Part shown: positions 42,562 to 51,576 of the stretch, one piece after another | How positions within the stretch are numbered: position 1 is the first letter of the stretch | How the letters are laid out: every line of letters begins with the position of its first letter | Assembly: GCA_945862985.1 (NCBI GenBank) | Contig: CAMAZF010000002.1 | Span: 1 to 64,000, forward strand | From: Bordetella parapertussis | GTDB taxonomy: Bacteria > Pseudomonadota > Gammaproteobacteria > Burkholderiales > Burkholderiaceae_A | Length of the DNA: 64,000 nucleotides | Reading direction: 5' to 3' | The notes under the pieces: generated by a model | The model's input: the letters and a program-made list of their open reading frames with translations, nothing else | Databases searched by the model: none | Told to the model about the DNA's origin: nothing | Translations under genes and position numbers: made by a program

Positions 42562-44358
42562 ATGCGCAGTCATTACGCTGGCCAGCTCTCTCTGGCTCAA
42601 CTCGATCAGACCGTCACGCTCTGTGGCTGGGTCCACCGCCGGCGCGATCACGGGGGTGTGATCTTCGTCGATCTGCGTGATCGTGAAGGCATTGCACAGG
42701 TGGTCTGTGACCCCGATCGTCCCGAGATGTTTTCCATCGCCGAGTCTCTGCGTAATGAGTTCTGTGTTCGTCTAGAGGGGCGGGTGCGCCGCCGCCCAGA
42801 GGGAACGGCGAATGCTGCCATGGCCAGTGGCGAGGTGGAATTGCTCTGCCTGTCCCTGGAGGTGCTGAACCCCTCTGTGACGCCGCCCTTTCAAATGGAT
42901 GAGGACAACCTCTCCGAGACCACGCGTCTGACCCATCGCGTCATGGATCTGAGAAGGCCAGCGATGCAGCGCAACCTCATGCTGCGGTATCGAGTCGCCA
43001 TGGCGGTGCGTCGTTATCTGGATGCGCAGGGCTTTGTAGACATCGAGACCCCAATGCTCACCAAGTCCACACCTGAGGGTGCGCGCGACTACCTGGTGCC
43101 CTCGCGTGTGCATGCGGGTGAGTTCTTCGCATTGCCCCAGTCTCCTCAGCTCTTCAAACAACTCCTCATGGTGGCCGGATTTGATCGGTACTACCAGATC
43201 ACCAAGTGTTTCCGAGACGAGGACTTGCGCGCTGATCGCCAGCCGGAGTTCACCCAGATCGATTGCGAGACCTCTTTCATGTCCGAGCAAGAGATTCGAG
43301 ATCTCTTTGAGAACATGATGCGCAAGGTCTTTACCGATGCCATTTCAGTGGATTTACCCAATCCTTTCCCTGTGATGACCTATGCAGATGCCATGCGGCT
43401 CTACGGCTCCGATAAGCCCGACCTGCGCATCGGCATGACCTTCACCGAGCTGACAGACGTCATGGCCGATGTGGATTTCAAGGTCTTCTCTGAGCCCGCC
43501 AAGATGGCCAATGGCCGTGTGGTGGCCTTACGGGTACCTGGCGGTGGCGTGATGTCGCGCAGTGAGATCGACGCATACACGGAGTTCGTCAAGATCTATG
43601 GGGCCAAGGGACTGGCCTGGATCAAGGTCAACGCTGTGGCTCAGGGCCGCGAGGGGCTTCAGTCTCCCATCGTGAAGAACCTTCACGATCAGGCCATTGC
43701 AGAGATTCTCAAACGCTCTGGTGCCCAGGATGGCGATCTGCTCTTCTTTGGTGCAGACAAGGCAAAGGTGGTGAATGACGCCATCGGGGCGCTCAGGCTC
43801 AAGATTGGGCATAGTGAGTTTGGCCAGAAGTCTGGCCTCATGGTCCCGGGCTGGAAGGCGCTCTGGGTGGTGGATTTCCCGATGTTCGAATACGACGAGG
43901 AATCGGGCCGTTGGACCGCGGTTCACCACCCCTTCACGGCCCCGAAAGATGGGCATGAGGCATGGATGACGGATCGTCCCCAAGACTGTCTGGCAAAGGC
44001 CTATGACATGGTGCTCAACGGCTGGGAACTCGGTGGAGGCTCTGTGCGAATTCACCGAGAGGAGGTTCAGTCCAAGGTCTTTGCGGCCCTGGGCATCGGT
44101 CCCGAAGAAGCCAAACTCAAGTTCGGATTCCTGCTGGATGCACTCCAGTATGGCGCGCCTCCGCATGGTGGCCTGGCCTTCGGCCTTGATCGACTCATCA
44201 CCCTGATGACGGGCGCAGAGTCGATTCGAGATGTGATTGCCTTCCCCAAAACCCAGCGGGCACAGTGCCTGTTGACCCAGGCCCCCTCACCGGCTGATGA
44301 AAAACAGCTGCGTGAGCTCCACATTCGCCTGCGAGAGGCTCCTAAAGTCGTTGCATGA
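42562..44358 (+). CDS. aspS: Aspartyl-tRNA synthetase (probably non-discriminating, Asp/Asn)
   Basis: AspS (598 aa) charges tRNA-Asp. The ATG at 42562 ([14 protein letters not shown]) is chosen over an upstream in-frame start inside DUF502. The N-terminal anticodon domain has the [13 protein letters not shown] segment; bacterial-type class II motifs with the GAD insert follow ([15 protein letters not shown], and [13 protein letters not shown] near the end). The His in RRRDHGG instead of the Leu in E. coli is the signature associated with enzymes that also make Asp-tRNA-Asn for GatCAB amidation. Confidence 0.95.
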   Translation: MRSHYAGQLSLAQLDQTVTLCGWVHRRRDHGGVIFVDLRDREGIAQVVCDPDRPEMFSIAESLRNEFCVRLEGRVRRRPEGTANAAMASGEVELLCLSLEVLNPSVTPPFQMDEDNLSETTRLTHRVMDLRRPAMQRNLMLRYRVAMAVRRYLDAQGFVDIETPMLTKSTPEGARDYLVPSRVHAGEFFALPQSPQLFKQLLMVAGFDRYYQITKCFRDEDLRADRQPEFTQIDCETSFMSEQEIRDLFENMMRKVFTDAISVDLPNPFPVMTYADAMRLYGSDKPDLRIGMTFTELTDVMADVDFKVFSEPAKMANGRVVALRVPGGGVMSRSEIDAYTEFVKIYGAKGLAWIKVNAVAQGREGLQSPIVKNLHDQAIAEILKRSGAQDGDLLFFGADKAKVVNDAIGALRLKIGHSEFGQKSGLMVPGWKALWVVDFPMFEYDEESGRWTAVHHPFTAPKDGHEAWMTDRPQDCLAKAYDMVLNGWELGGGSVRIHREEVQSKVFAALGIGPEEAKLKFGFLLDALQYGAPPHGGLAFGLDRLITLMTGAESIRDVIAFPKTQRAQCLLTQAPSPADEKQLRELHIRLREAPKVVA

Positions 44359-45002
44359 CCCAGGCCTCAGCCATCGGCCGTCGTCGAGCCCTGATCTATG
44401 GCCCGATGGCGGTGCTCCTGGGCGGCACCGTCTGCCTCATCTTGGAGCCGAGCCTGGGGTCGCAGGTCGCATGGACCGCATTGGGGGCGTCTGCACTGGT
44501 GGGTGTGGCACATGGCCTCATTCGTCTGCTGCTTCAGCGCAAAGCCGGCTCTGAGGTCGTCTTCTCGGGCCTCACGGGGCTGATCTTGTCGCTGGCTGCA
44601 CCGGCGCTTCTGGTGCTCGCCACGTGTTTGGTGTTCGTCGACCACCTTCCCCCGATGGGTCTCGCCATGGCGGGATTCATGTCTCTTGCGATGGGGGCCT
44701 ATTGGCTGTCGAGCGCCTCTCGCTGGGCGTGGGCGCCTCGGTTTTCTGCCCTCATGATCTACCTGGGGAGCTTGTTGTTGCCGGTTGCCACCCTCTTTGC
44801 CTGGGCACCTGCAGCCAGCGTTTGGGCCGCATTGGCTGCAGTCCCTGCCTGGCATGCACGCCGAGTCATGCTGCGAGAGCCCGATTCTCACGGCATCGCA
44901 GGGTCGCTTCTGTCTGCGGCAGTGTTTATTTTCGCTTTGGTGCTGGTGACCGGTGCAGCCGTGACGGCTGCGCTGTCACTGCGCACGGGCGGATCCCTCT
45001 AA
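44355..45002 (+). CDS. Unknown polytopic membrane protein
   Basis: This 215-aa protein is not recognised. About seven hydrophobic segments are visible, for example [91 protein letters not shown] and [20 protein letters not shown]. It has no conserved catalytic motif. It overlaps aspS by four bases (ATGA) and is followed by the NudB fusion after 12 bases, so it is in the same operon. A charged [16 protein letters not shown] loop is the main soluble part. Confidence 0.7.
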   Translation: MTQASAIGRRRALIYGPMAVLLGGTVCLILEPSLGSQVAWTALGASALVGVAHGLIRLLLQRKAGSEVVFSGLTGLILSLAAPALLVLATCLVFVDHLPPMGLAMAGFMSLAMGAYWLSSASRWAWAPRFSALMIYLGSLLLPVATLFAWAPAASVWAALAAVPAWHARRVMLREPDSHGIAGSLLSAAVFIFALVLVTGAAVTAALSLRTGGSL

Positions 45003-45014
45003 GGATCTCTCGCG

Positions 45015-46220
45015 ATGGCGGGCACGAAAATTCCCGTCTCCGTTCTGGTCGTGATTCATGACCGAGAGGGACGGGTCCTTCTGATTGAGCGAGCGGATCA
45101 CATCGGCTTTTGGCAGTCTGTCACGGGCAGCCTCGATGCAGTCGATGAGGCGCCCATCTTCGCGGCAGCTCGGGAGCTTGCAGAGGAGACGGGCATCTCT
45201 GTTCCCCCCGAGCAGCTGTCCGACTGGAATCAACGCGAGCGCTACGAGATCTTCCCTCACTGGCGACACCGGTACCCAGAGGGGGTGACGCACAATACAG
45301 AGCACTGGTTCTCCGTCTGCGTGGAGCGTGGGACCATCCCCCGGCTCTCACCTCGCGAGCATGTGCGTTGGAGCTGGATGCCCTGGGCCGAGGCGGCCGA
45401 ACGGTGCTTCTCGTGGACAAATGTCCTGGCCATTCGAGAGCTGGCGCGACGTCAGGGCTGGACACCTGCAGGGTCCCATTCAAACGCCAAGCCGATTCGG
45501 CTTGCCAGTTACAACATTCATAAGGCGCAGATGCGGCGTCTTACGCTGCGAAGCCGTTCGGTGATGGAGGAGCTGGTGCATGGCATCACTGCACTCGATG
45601 CCGACCTCGTGTGCCTTCAGGAGGTTCAGGGGCGCCAGGATCGTTGGGCGCTGCGTCAGGGCCAGCACGAGCGTCTCGCCGAGCTCGGTTACGAGACGGC
45701 GTATGGCCCTGCGGCCCATTATCTGCATGGGCACCATGGCAATGCCTTGCTCTCAAGATTTCCCATCGTCTACTCGGAGTCCCGCGACTTCTCCGATCAT
45801 GTTTTGGAGAAACGTGCGGTCTTGCACGCAGTCGTTCAGCTGCCCACTCAGCCTCTTCACGTGTTTGTGGTGCATTTTGGCCTGCTCGCTGCGGGTCGCC
45901 ATCGTCAGATCGACCATCTGGCAGCGTGGATTCGGGCCTCGGTAGCGCCATCGTCCTCGGTGGTGGTGGCTGGAGACTTCAATGACTGGCAGCTCAGAAT
46001 CGGGAGCAGCCATTTCTCAGACCTGGGCCTCAGTGAGGTGATTCAGGCTGGCCGTGCTGCTCCCCATCGGAGCTTTCCGAGCTGGGCGCCGCTCTTGAGC
46101 TTGGATCGAATGTTTCAGCGAGGCTTTCACGCCCGGGCCATTCGTCGGCCTCGTGGGCTTCGCTGGTCTCAGATCTCCGACCACCTGCCCGTGCTTGCTG
46201 AGCTGGAATCTGAGGGGTGA
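45015..46220 (+). CDS. Fusion protein: Nudix (NudB-like) hydrolase + endonuclease/exonuclease/phosphatase domain
   Basis: This 401-aa protein joins two enzymes. Residues 1-155 are a Nudix domain like dihydroneopterin triphosphate diphosphatase NudB (IPVSVLVVIHDREGRVLLIERA), with Nudix box GSLDAVDEAPIFAAARELAE then ETGI (one residue longer than the standard spacing before the first Glu). Residues about 160-401 are an EEP domain: ASYNIHKAQ, VCLQEVQG, HGNALLSRFP, VVVAGDFNDW and SDHLPVLAEL. No frameshift or stop separates them. In E. coli nudB follows aspS, and ybhP (EEP) precedes clsB; here both relationships meet in one protein. Confidence 0.85.
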   Translation: MAGTKIPVSVLVVIHDREGRVLLIERADHIGFWQSVTGSLDAVDEAPIFAAARELAEETGISVPPEQLSDWNQRERYEIFPHWRHRYPEGVTHNTEHWFSVCVERGTIPRLSPREHVRWSWMPWAEAAERCFSWTNVLAIRELARRQGWTPAGSHSNAKPIRLASYNIHKAQMRRLTLRSRSVMEELVHGITALDADLVCLQEVQGRQDRWALRQGQHERLAELGYETAYGPAAHYLHGHHGNALLSRFPIVYSESRDFSDHVLEKRAVLHAVVQLPTQPLHVFVVHFGLLAAGRHRQIDHLAAWIRASVAPSSSVVVAGDFNDWQLRIGSSHFSDLGLSEVIQAGRAAPHRSFPSWAPLLSLDRMFQRGFHARAIRRPRGLRWSQISDHLPVLAELESEG

Positions 46221-47383
46221 TCGAGCGATTCGAGCTGGTTCGAGGTGCAGAGCCTCTGTTTGATCGCGTGGCGAGCGATCTCGCTCACGCCCGCAGCCGT
46301 GTCTGGGTCGAGACCTATCTGCTTCATGAAGACCACGCCACCCGGATGCTTCTAGAGGCCATGGGCCGAGCGGCCGCACGTGGACTCGAGGTCCGAATCC
46401 TGGTGGATGGCTTTGGAGGTGGTGTCGATGCTGAGCGTCTGAGGCCCTGGATTGAGGGGTTGGGTATTGAGCTGCGGGTCTTTCGGCCTCGGCTTCGGCC
46501 CTGGATGCTCAAGGCCTGGAAGCGACTTCATCGCAAGCTGATTCTGATCGATGAGGACGTCCTCTATGTGGGTGGCATCAACCTCCTGAGCGATTGGGAG
46601 GACCCGAACCATGGACGCCTCACGGCACCACGTCTCGATTATGCGGTTCGATGTCACTCCCCCAGGGTCCAGGCTCAGGCGGTGATTCCCATGGCCAAGA
46701 GCTGGTGGCGCGCGGGATGGCGCCTGGGATCGGTTCGAGCGCAATGGTTGCAGATGCGAAAGGATCAGGCCTTGGCACAGGCGCGTTTGTCTGTGGGTAG
46801 AGGCTCGGGTCGGTCCCATGCGCAGCTGGTGTTCCGAGATGATTTGCGGCACCCCAGAGCCGTTGAGAGAGCGCTCTCGAGGCTCTTGCGTCAGGCGAGG
46901 TCGGAGGTGTGCCTGGCCATGGCCTATTTTGTTCCCACCCGGTCACTGCGACGTCTGCTGATTCAGGCAGCCCAGCGAGGGGTACGTGTGTCCCTGCTCA
47001 TTCAAGGGAGGACAGAATATTGGTGGGCGCGCTGGGCAGAGCAACTGATGGTTCAAGAACTCCTGGAGGCGGGCATTGAGGTCTGGGAGTACCAAGAGAG
47101 TTTTCTGCATGCCAAGGTTTTGGTGGCTGATGACTGGGCGACGGTGGGCTCTAGCAACTGGGATCCGTTTTCCCTCTGGCTGGCGTTGGAGGCCAATCTC
47201 GTGTTGAAAGACGCCGAGTTTGCGAGGACCTTGCTGCACGATCTGCGATCCCAGATGACCCCCGCTCATGCCTCTAGGCGTGAGGCGCATCGTGGCCTCG
47301 GGGGTCTGCTGCGACTGCCGCAACGAGTCTTCCAGAGGGGAATGCTGTCCGTCGTGCTGGGCATTCTGAGGGCCATTCGATGA
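46217..47383 (+). CDS. clsB: Cardiolipin synthase B-like phospholipase D family protein
   Basis: This 388-aa protein has two HKD motifs: HRKLILIDEDVLYVGGIN (near residue 97) and HAKVLVADDWATVGSSNWD (near residue 298), each with the paired asparagine. ClsB makes cardiolipin from phosphatidylglycerol or other donors. The start is a GTG at 46217, overlapping the fusion gene by four bases. The ybhP-clsB pairing in other bacteria supports the identity. It lacks an evident transmembrane anchor. Confidence 0.88.
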   Translation: MIERFELVRGAEPLFDRVASDLAHARSRVWVETYLLHEDHATRMLLEAMGRAAARGLEVRILVDGFGGGVDAERLRPWIEGLGIELRVFRPRLRPWMLKAWKRLHRKLILIDEDVLYVGGINLLSDWEDPNHGRLTAPRLDYAVRCHSPRVQAQAVIPMAKSWWRAGWRLGSVRAQWLQMRKDQALAQARLSVGRGSGRSHAQLVFRDDLRHPRAVERALSRLLRQARSEVCLAMAYFVPTRSLRRLLIQAAQRGVRVSLLIQGRTEYWWARWAEQLMVQELLEAGIEVWEYQESFLHAKVLVADDWATVGSSNWDPFSLWLALEANLVLKDAEFARTLLHDLRSQMTPAHASRREAHRGLGGLLRLPQRVFQRGMLSVVLGILRAIR

Positions 47384-48234
47384 CCGATTGGCATGGCGTT
47401 CGGATCTATGGGGTGGACTTTAGTTCGGCCCCTTCTGCCCGCAAGCCGATCACCATTGCAGTGGCCACATTGTCTGCAAAGGGACCGCCCACGCTGGACC
47501 TGGAACGAGTGGACCTGGTGCCAGACTGGCCTGCGTTTGAGGCATTTCTTCAGACTCCGGGCCCTTGGGTCGGCGGGTTTGACCTGCCGTTTGGCCAGCC
47601 CCGAGCCCTGATCGAGCACTACGGCTGGCCAACGGATTGGGCCGATTTTGTGGACTTCTTCTTTTTGCAGACGCGTGAGGATCTTCGACTGTGCTTTAAG
47701 GCTTGGTGTGATGCGCGACCCGCAGGGCAGAAGTTTGCTTGGCGAACCGCCGATCGGCCTGCGGGATCGAGTCCTGCCATGCGATGGACCAACCCTCCCG
47801 TGGCCTGGATGATGAAGGAGGGAGCCAAACGCCTGAAAGACGCGGGAGTCTGGTTGCCCGCGCACCAGTACCCCGCCGCCATTGCGCCTGCGTCGAGTGG
47901 GCGTCGAATGGCGTTAGAAGCCTATCCTGCTTATCTCGCGCGACAGATCAGTCGCGCCTCCTATAAAAGCGACACCCCTTCAGCACAGACCCTGGAGCGT
48001 CTTCGAGTCAGAGAAGAGATCCTCCGGGCGCTCTGTGCAGAGGGCGCCCCGTGGCCTCAGCTCAAACTCTCTGCATCTTGGAGGCAGCGCCTGGTGCAAG
48101 AGGGGTCCGCTGATCAGCTCGATGCGGTGATCTGTGCGCTTCAAGCCGCGCAGGCTGTTCTCACCCCTCATTTCGGACTATCCGCTCGGGTGGATCCACT
48201 CGAGGGGTGGATCGCAACCGTCCCCTGCGTCTGA
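47380..48234 (+). CDS. DUF429 domain protein (RNase H-like fold)
   Basis: This 284-aa protein starts IYGVDFSSAPSARKPITIAV, the DUF429 signature with the first acidic residue of an RNase H-like active site. VGGFDLPFGQPR, ALEAYPAYLARQI and DQLDAVICALQAAQAV supply other likely acidic positions. It overlaps clsB by four bases and ends the aspS-to-clsB run. Biochemical activity of this family is not known to me. Confidence 0.75.
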   Translation: MTDWHGVRIYGVDFSSAPSARKPITIAVATLSAKGPPTLDLERVDLVPDWPAFEAFLQTPGPWVGGFDLPFGQPRALIEHYGWPTDWADFVDFFFLQTREDLRLCFKAWCDARPAGQKFAWRTADRPAGSSPAMRWTNPPVAWMMKEGAKRLKDAGVWLPAHQYPAAIAPASSGRRMALEAYPAYLARQISRASYKSDTPSAQTLERLRVREEILRALCAEGAPWPQLKLSASWRQRLVQEGSADQLDAVICALQAAQAVLTPHFGLSARVDPLEGWIATVPCV

Positions 48235-48243
48235 TCGCTCATT

Positions 48244-48302
48244 GGTGCAATCGCACCGCCCGAATGCACCGAATTGGTGACTGAGCTGCACCGCCTTGGT
48301 TA
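48244..48302 (+). promoter_or_regulatory. Phased NtrC-like binding sites (candidate upstream activating sequence)
   Basis: TGCACCGAATTGGTGA (48265-48280) and TGCACCGCCTTGGTTA (48287-48302) match the NtrC dyad TGCACC-N4-TGGTGCA. A perfect GGTGC-AATC-GCACC dyad lies at 48244-48257, in the reversed arm orientation. The three centres are exactly 22 bp apart, putting them on one face of the helix. They lie about 140-190 bases upstream of the expected sigma-54 start site, a usual enhancer distance. Confidence 0.6.
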
Positions 48303-48411
48303 AGGACGCTGCCGCGCGAGGGCACGCAGATCGATTCGAATTACGCTCACAGTCGCCGCGAGCGGCCTAACGGCTGAGACAGCCCCGGCTCCAGGCCTTC
48401 TCATGAGGCGC

Positions 48412-48427
48412 TGGCACGGTTGATGCA
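48412..48427 (+). promoter_or_regulatory. Sigma-54 promoter of the cyanate operon
   Basis: TGGCACGGTTGATGCA has GG at 48413-48414 and GC at 48425-48426, the correct -24/-12 spacing, and differs from TGGCACG-N4-TTGCA at one position. The start site would be near 48438, about 28 bases before the substrate-binding protein gene. Together with the upstream NtrC-like dyads this predicts induction under nitrogen limitation. Confidence 0.75.
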
Positions 48428-48465
48428 AACCAACGTCGGCCAACCTCAGACACCGGAGTCACAAC

Positions 48466-49839
48466 ATGTCCCTCTTCAAGAATCCATTCAGTGCAGACAG
48501 TCGTTTGAAGTCGAGCTGTTCCTGTGGCCAGCATGCCTCAGAGAGCGAACACCGCGCAGCCCAGATTGCCCAGGAGCATCAGCAAGGCGATGCCTTGCTC
48601 GAGCGCGTGGTGGAGCAGGGCCTGATGCGAGCCTTGTTTCCGAATGATGAGCTCAGGCGAAACTTTCTCAAGGCCGTGGGCACGCCCACTGCCTCCGCTG
48701 CCATTGCCAGCCTCTTTCCTCTTGCGGCCGCTAAGGAGGCCTTTGCACAGAGCTCAGGTAAGCCTGAAAAGACCAAACTCAAGGTGGGCTTCATTCCCAT
48801 TACATGCGCCACGCCCATCATCATGGCGCATCCCATGGGCTTTTATTCCAAGCAAGGTCTGGATGTTGAGGTCGTGAAGACTGCGGGCTGGGCCGTGGTT
48901 CGCGACAAGGCGCTCAACAAGGAGTACGACGCTGCCCACATGCTCTCTCCGATGCCTCTGGCCATTTCATTGGGCGCAGGCGCCGCCCCTCAGCCCTACA
49001 CCATGCCAGCGGTCGAGAACATCAACGGGCAGGCCATCACCCTTGCCATGAAGCACAAGGACAAACGCGATCCAAAGCAGTGGAAGGGCTTCAAATTCGC
49101 AGTTCCTTTCGACTACTCCATGCACAACTACCTGCTGCGCTACTACCTGGCGGAGTATGGCCTTGACCCCGACAAGGATGTCCAGATTCGCGTGGTGCCT
49201 CCGCCCGAGATGGTGGCGAACCTCAGAGCGGACAACATTGATGGATTTCTTGCGCCGGACCCAGTGAACCAGCGTGCCGTATACGACGGTGTGGGATTCA
49301 TTCACATCTTGTCCAAGGAGATTTGGGATGGGCACCCTTGCTGCGCATTTGCCGCCAGCAAGTCGTTTGTGACGGAAATGCCCAACACGTATGGGGCTTT
49401 GTTGAGGGCCATCATTCAGGCCACGGCTTATGCACGCAAACCAGAGAACCGCAAGGAGATTGCAGCAGCCATTGCGCCGCCCAACTACCTGAATCAGCCT
49501 GTGACGGTGGTGGAGCAGATTCTCACTGGCACGTTTGCAGACGGGCTGGGCAACGTTCGCAAGGTCCCAGACCGGATTGATTTCGACCCATTCCCTTGGG
49601 AGTCCTTTGCTGTTTGGATTCTCACCCAGATGCAGCGTTGGGGTCAGATCAAAGGACCTGTTGATTATCAGAAGGTTGCTCGAGAGGTCTTCTTGGCCAC
49701 GGATGCAGCGCGACTGATGAAAGAGGCGGGATTGACGCCGCCGGCGACCAGCTCCAAGTCGTTTTCGGTGATGGGTAAACCCTTTGATCCGGCCAAGCCT
49801 GCTGAGTATGTCAACAGCTTCAAGATTCGGAGGACCTGA
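48466..49839 (+). CDS. NrtA/CmpA-family ABC substrate-binding protein (probably cyanate)
   Basis: This 457-aa periplasmic protein belongs to the nitrate/bicarbonate/cyanate binding family: LKVGFIPITCATPIIMAHPM, DYSMHNYLLRYYLAEYG and LAPDPVNQRAVYDGVGFIHI are typical. CGGAG precedes the ATG. The N-terminus is unusual: about 60 residues with a CSCGQH cluster (Cys18, Cys20, His23) come before the twin-arginine-like RRNFLKAVGTPTASA (64 onward). The downstream cyanase points to cyanate as substrate; nitrate cannot be excluded. Confidence 0.85.
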   Translation: MSLFKNPFSADSRLKSSCSCGQHASESEHRAAQIAQEHQQGDALLERVVEQGLMRALFPNDELRRNFLKAVGTPTASAAIASLFPLAAAKEAFAQSSGKPEKTKLKVGFIPITCATPIIMAHPMGFYSKQGLDVEVVKTAGWAVVRDKALNKEYDAAHMLSPMPLAISLGAGAAPQPYTMPAVENINGQAITLAMKHKDKRDPKQWKGFKFAVPFDYSMHNYLLRYYLAEYGLDPDKDVQIRVVPPPEMVANLRADNIDGFLAPDPVNQRAVYDGVGFIHILSKEIWDGHPCCAFAASKSFVTEMPNTYGALLRAIIQATAYARKPENRKEIAAAIAPPNYLNQPVTVVEQILTGTFADGLGNVRKVPDRIDFDPFPWESFAVWILTQMQRWGQIKGPVDYQKVAREVFLATDAARLMKEAGLTPPATSSKSFSVMGKPFDPAKPAEYVNSFKIRRT

Positions 49840-50684
49840 TGAAGTCCGCCTCCATCACGCTTCGCGCCGCGATCCTCTCCATCTTTCTCTTGGTGGTGTT
49901 CTTGGTCACCTGGCAGGTGGCCACCATGCCCACCGGAGGAGCGGTGATCGTCGATGACGAGTATGCCAAGCTGGTGGGCGGTGCTGCCGCCATGGGGCAG
50001 AAGTCTGCCTTTCCTCGGCCAGCAGATCTCGGCGAGAAGCTGCTGGAAGCCGTCTCCGACCCCTTCTATGACCGAGGACCGAATGACAAGGGCATCGGGA
50101 TTCAGCTGGCCTACTCGATCTGGAGAGTGGCCTTGGGTTTTGGGGTCGCTGCTCTGGTGGCCATTCCCTTGGGCTTCGTGATTGGCATGTCGCCGCTTCT
50201 AATGAGAGCCTTTGATCCATTCATTCAGGTGCTCAAGCCCATCTCGCCCTTGGCTTGGATGCCCTTGGCACTTTTCACCCTGAAAGACAGCAACGTCTCG
50301 GCCGTCTTCGTGATCTTTGTGTGTTCGGTCTGGCCCATGCTGATGAACACCGCCTTTGGAGTCTCTACCGTTCGAAAGGAATGGCTGGATGTGGCGAAGA
50401 CGCTCGAGCTTCGCCCCCTGCGAAAGGCTTGGTCTGTCGTACTCCCGGCTGCAGCACCGACCATCATGACCGGTATGCGCATTTCGATTGGTATTGCATG
50501 GCTGGTGATCGTTGCAGCAGAGATGTTGGTGGGTGGAACGGGAATTGGCTACTTCGTCTGGAACGAGTGGAACAACCTCTCGATTGCCAACATTCTCGTG
50601 GCGGTGCTGGCCATCGGCCTGGTGGGCATGTTGTTGGATACGGGCTTTGCTCGCCTACAACGCGCAGTGACCTATCGCGATTAA
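49839..50684 (+). CDS. NrtB-type ABC transporter permease (probably cyanate)
   Basis: This 281-aa permease has one N-terminal helix (AAILSIFLLVVFLVTWQVA), a periplasmic segment and five more helices. The EAA-type loop that contacts the ATPase is visible in WLDVAKTLELRPLRKAWSVV and GMRISIGIAWLVIVAAEMLVG. It overlaps the binding-protein gene by one base. Family: nitrate/sulfonate/cyanate permeases. Confidence 0.88.
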   Translation: MKSASITLRAAILSIFLLVVFLVTWQVATMPTGGAVIVDDEYAKLVGGAAAMGQKSAFPRPADLGEKLLEAVSDPFYDRGPNDKGIGIQLAYSIWRVALGFGVAALVAIPLGFVIGMSPLLMRAFDPFIQVLKPISPLAWMPLALFTLKDSNVSAVFVIFVCSVWPMLMNTAFGVSTVRKEWLDVAKTLELRPLRKAWSVVLPAAAPTIMTGMRISIGIAWLVIVAAEMLVGGTGIGYFVWNEWNNLSIANILVAVLAIGLVGMLLDTGFARLQRAVTYRD

Positions 50685-50696
50685 GGAGTCGAGACC

Positions 50697-51563
50697 ATGA
50701 GTTACCTGAAAGTCGATCAGTTGCGAAAAGTCTATCCCAGCCGAAGTGGTGGAGAGACCGAAGTCTTCGCAGGAGTGAACTTCACCATCGAGAAGGGCGA
50801 GTTCGTGTGCATCATCGGCCACTCGGGGTGTGGAAAGACGACCATTCTCAATGTGCTGGCCGGGCTAGAGTCCCAGAGCAGTGGGCAGGTCTTTATGGAT
50901 GGTCGAGAGGTCTCGGGCCCTAGCCTCGACCGAGGTGTGGTCTTCCAGTCTCATGCGCTCATGCCCTGGCTGACGGTCCTTGAAAACGTGGCCTTTGCCG
51001 TTCGTGCCCGTCATCCAGACTGGTCTCGTCAGCAGATTGAGGATCATGCGAGGCGCTTCATTGAAATGGTCCACCTGGGTGGGGCCGAAAAGAAGCGCCC
51101 TTCGGAGCTTTCTGGGGGTATGAAGCAGCGGGTTGGGATTGCCCGGGCGTTCTCTATTCAGCCCAAGATGCTGCTACTGGATGAGCCTTTCGGAGCACTC
51201 GATGCACTCACGCGAGGCAGTATTCAGGATGAGTTGCTGGGCATTGTGCAACAGACTGAACAGACCGTGTTCATGATCACCCACGATGTCGATGAGGCCA
51301 TTTTCCTGGCGGACAAGATCTTCCTGATGTCCAACGGCCCTCAGGCCGTGATTGCTGAGATTGTGGTGAACACGCTGCCAAGAGATCGAAAGCGCGCCAC
51401 GCTCCACCATGACCCGCAGTACTACCCCATTCGAAATCACTTGGTGGATTTCTTGGTGAATCGGGCCAAGGCGATCGCTGCCGGAGAGGAGAAGAAGCCA
51501 CTCTCCGCACGCCTCGTGACACCGGGATTATCGAATCGTACCCATGCTTCCGTCCTCAACTAA
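50697..51563 (+). CDS. NrtD-type ABC transporter ATP-binding protein (probably cyanate)
   Basis: This 288-aa ATPase drives the importer. Walker A is GHSGCGKTTILNVLAGL, the signature ELSGGMKQRVGIARAF and Walker B LLLDEPFGALD. After the ABC core there is a C-terminal extension (LPRDRKRATLHHDPQYYPIR onward), characteristic of NrtD/CynD-type ATPases without the second regulatory domain found in NrtC. It is 12 bases from the permease and 13 from cynS. Confidence 0.9.
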   Translation: MSYLKVDQLRKVYPSRSGGETEVFAGVNFTIEKGEFVCIIGHSGCGKTTILNVLAGLESQSSGQVFMDGREVSGPSLDRGVVFQSHALMPWLTVLENVAFAVRARHPDWSRQQIEDHARRFIEMVHLGGAEKKRPSELSGGMKQRVGIARAFSIQPKMLLLDEPFGALDALTRGSIQDELLGIVQQTEQTVFMITHDVDEAIFLADKIFLMSNGPQAVIAEIVVNTLPRDRKRATLHHDPQYYPIRNHLVDFLVNRAKAIAAGEEKKPLSARLVTPGLSNRTHASVLN

Positions 51564-51576
51564 CTGGAGAACTTGT

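Noticed and set aside
48318-48345. IHF-like site between the NtrC dyads and the sigma-54 promoter
   Set aside because: GATCGATTCGAATTA only partly fits the IHF consensus; not strong enough to annotate.
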